From positions 1-22,729 of the forward strand of contig CAYLZO010000060.1 of NCBI GenBank assembly GCA_964387775.1: a stretch of 22,729 bases of DNA, in the 5' to 3' direction. The translations under genes were made by a program, and so were the position numbers. Each line of letters begins with the position of its first letter. The stretch's first letter is position 1. This document shows, one piece after another, positions 21,596 through 22,729 of the stretch. The stretch is from CAYLZO01 sp964387775. Lineage in GTDB: Bacteria > Chloroflexota > Anaerolineae > JAAYZQ01. The notes beneath the pieces were generated by a model that did no database searches, was not told the origin of the DNA, and saw only the letters and a program-made list of their open reading frames with translations.

Positions 21596-22729
21596 GCCTT
21601 TCGCTGGACGAACGGCGCATCGCCGAGATCGTGCAACAGGTGGTGGCCGACCTGCGACCGAGTGGCGCTCCGAGCCCGGCGGGCAGCCGCGACGGGCAGC
21701 GGCCTGCCACCGCGGCTGGGCCTGCGGCCGGCCGGGATGGCGTCTTTGCCGAAATCGACGCCGCTGTCGCCGCCGCCGGGGCCGCCCAACGCCGCCTGAG
21801 CGAGCTGCCCCTGGAGCGGCGGGCGGCCCTCGTCGCGGCCATGCGCCAGGAGGCGACCGAGAGCGCCCAGGTGCTGGCCCGCGCCGCCTGGCAAGAGACG
21901 GGCATGGGCCGCTGGCAGGACAAGACCGAAAAGAACGTGCTCGTCGCCGAGCGCACGCCGGGCACCGAGGCGCTGCAAGCCACGGCCTGGACCGGCGACC
22001 GGGGCCTGACCCTGGTCGAGCGGGCGCCCTACGGCGTCATCGGCGCCATCACGCCCAGCACCAACCCGACCTCGACCATCATCTGCAACGCCATCGGCAT
22101 GGTTGCCGCCGGCAACGCGGCGGTCTTTAACGCCCATCCCGGCGCCAAAAACTGCTCGGCGCAGACGGTGCAGGTGCTCAACCGGGCCATCCAGCGGGCC
22201 GGCGGCCCACCCGACCTGCTCACCTGCCCCGCCGAGCCGACCATCGAGAGCGCCCAGGCGCTGATGCGCCATCCCGGCATCCGCCTGCTGGTCGTCACCG
22301 GCGGGCCGGGCGTCGTCCGCGAGGCGATGAGCTCGGGCAAAAAGGCCATCTGCGCCGGGCCGGGCAATCCGCCGGTAGTCGTGGACGAGACGGCCGACCT
22401 GGAGCAGGCAGGGCGGGACGTGGTCAAGGGCGCGGCCTTTGACAACAACGTGGTCTGCATCCTGGAAAAAGAGATCATCGCCGTGGACAGCATCGCCGAC
22501 CGCCTGAAGGCGATCATGCTCCAGCGCGGCGCGGTCGAGATCACGCCGTGGCAGCTCAACCGGCTGATGAAGGTCATCCTGGCCGAGGATCGCGGCCCGG
22601 GCCAGCACGGGGTGGTCAACAAGGCGTTCGTCGGCAAGCCGCCGGCCGTCATCCTGCGCGAGATCGGCGTGCACGTGAGTGACGACGTGCGGCTGGTCGT
22701 CGCCGAGACCGACGCCCAGCATCAACTGG
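21592..22729 (+). CDS. CoA-acylating aldehyde dehydrogenase (PduP/EutE-like), 3' end beyond window
   Basis: The first 379 residues of a microcompartment aldehyde dehydrogenase, which oxidises an aldehyde to acyl-CoA with NAD. Residues 3-22 (SLDERRIAEIVQQVVADL) form the amphipathic encapsulation helix found in PduP and EutE, followed by a Pro/Ala/Gly linker. The dehydrogenase fold starts near 50. Motifs are ITPSTNPTSTIICNAI (153-168), VTGGPGVV (235-242) and the catalytic Cys289 in FDNNVVCILEKE. It is translationally coupled to the response-regulator/cyclase gene by a 4-base overlap, with GAGGAGGAAG as ribosome binding site. It would convert acetaldehyde from DeoC to acetyl-CoA inside the shell. 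A phosphotransacylase and alcohol dehydrogenase, often in such loci, were not seen up to the window end. Confidence 0.9.
   Translation, partial: MSLSLDERRIAEIVQQVVADLRPSGAPSPAGSRDGQRPATAAGPAAGRDGVFAEIDAAVAAAGAAQRRLSELPLERRAALVAAMRQEATESAQVLARAAWQETGMGRWQDKTEKNVLVAERTPGTEALQATAWTGDRGLTLVERAPYGVIGAITPSTNPTSTIICNAIGMVAAGNAAVFNAHPGAKNCSAQTVQVLNRAIQRAGGPPDLLTCPAEPTIESAQALMRHPGIRLLVVTGGPGVVREAMSSGKKAICAGPGNPPVVVDETADLEQAGRDVVKGAAFDNNVVCILEKEIIAVDSIADRLKAIMLQRGAVEITPWQLNRLMKVILAEDRGPGQHGVVNKAFVGKPPAVILREIGVHVSDDVRLVVAETDAQHQL

Noticed and set aside
21544..22725. Minus-strand open frame opposite the aldehyde dehydrogenase
   Set aside because: The dehydrogenase frame has its ribosome binding site, targeting helix and catalytic Cys; the antisense product shows nothing.

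Overview
The window is GC-rich, bacterial, and densely packed with genes. The likely source is a member of the Chloroflexota (Anaerolineae-like). This is inferred from four things: a secreted protein built of repeated beta modules that ends in a YLPL-type C-terminus, a bacterial DRG-like TGS GTPase, abundant short palindromic and heptameric intergenic repeats, and the overall gene complement. No rRNA, tRNA or CRISPR array was seen.

Left part (1-11103, all minus strand): the 5' part of an FAD-dependent amine/amino-acid oxidase; a histidine ammonia-lyase-like MIO enzyme with Cys in place of the cofactor-forming Ser; a 745-bp gene-poor stretch (2095-2839) holding repeats and a wrecked restriction-endonuclease-like gene; a TGS GTPase with its own promoter; a modular surface protein; a TldE/TldD pair split by a nucleotidyltransferase-HEPN module whose HEPN gene has lost its 5' half; a PAS protein; and a cysteine synthase-like enzyme.

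Middle (11138-14862): a consensus promoter drives an FmdB-type zinc-ribbon protein and an alpha-oxoamine synthase. These converge, with a 1-bp gap, on two tandem DUF881 proteins. A CARDB-like lipoprotein follows, with its own promoter and terminator.

Right part (14909-22729, plus strand) is the prize: one long operon behind a near-consensus promoter that encodes a bacterial microcompartment (BMC). After signal peptidase I come RpiB-like and DeoC enzymes, a decayed MntA-HepT toxin-antitoxin module, a tandem-domain shell protein (BMC-T), a hexameric shell protein (BMC-H), an inorganic-pyrophosphatase-like protein missing its catalytic core, an MBL-fold hydrolase, a pentameric vertex protein (BMC-P), a response-regulator/class III nucleotidyl cyclase fusion, and a CoA-acylating aldehyde dehydrogenase cut by the window end. 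RpiB, DeoC and the dehydrogenase all carry N-terminal amphipathic helices typical of encapsulation peptides. The set fits the sugar-phosphate-utilizing (SPU) class of metabolosome: DeoC would release acetaldehyde inside the shell and the dehydrogenase would convert it to acetyl-CoA. Unusual points are the altered RpiB active site, a four-Cys cluster in the DeoC extension, the core-less pyrophosphatase, and a cyclic-nucleotide enzyme inside the operon.
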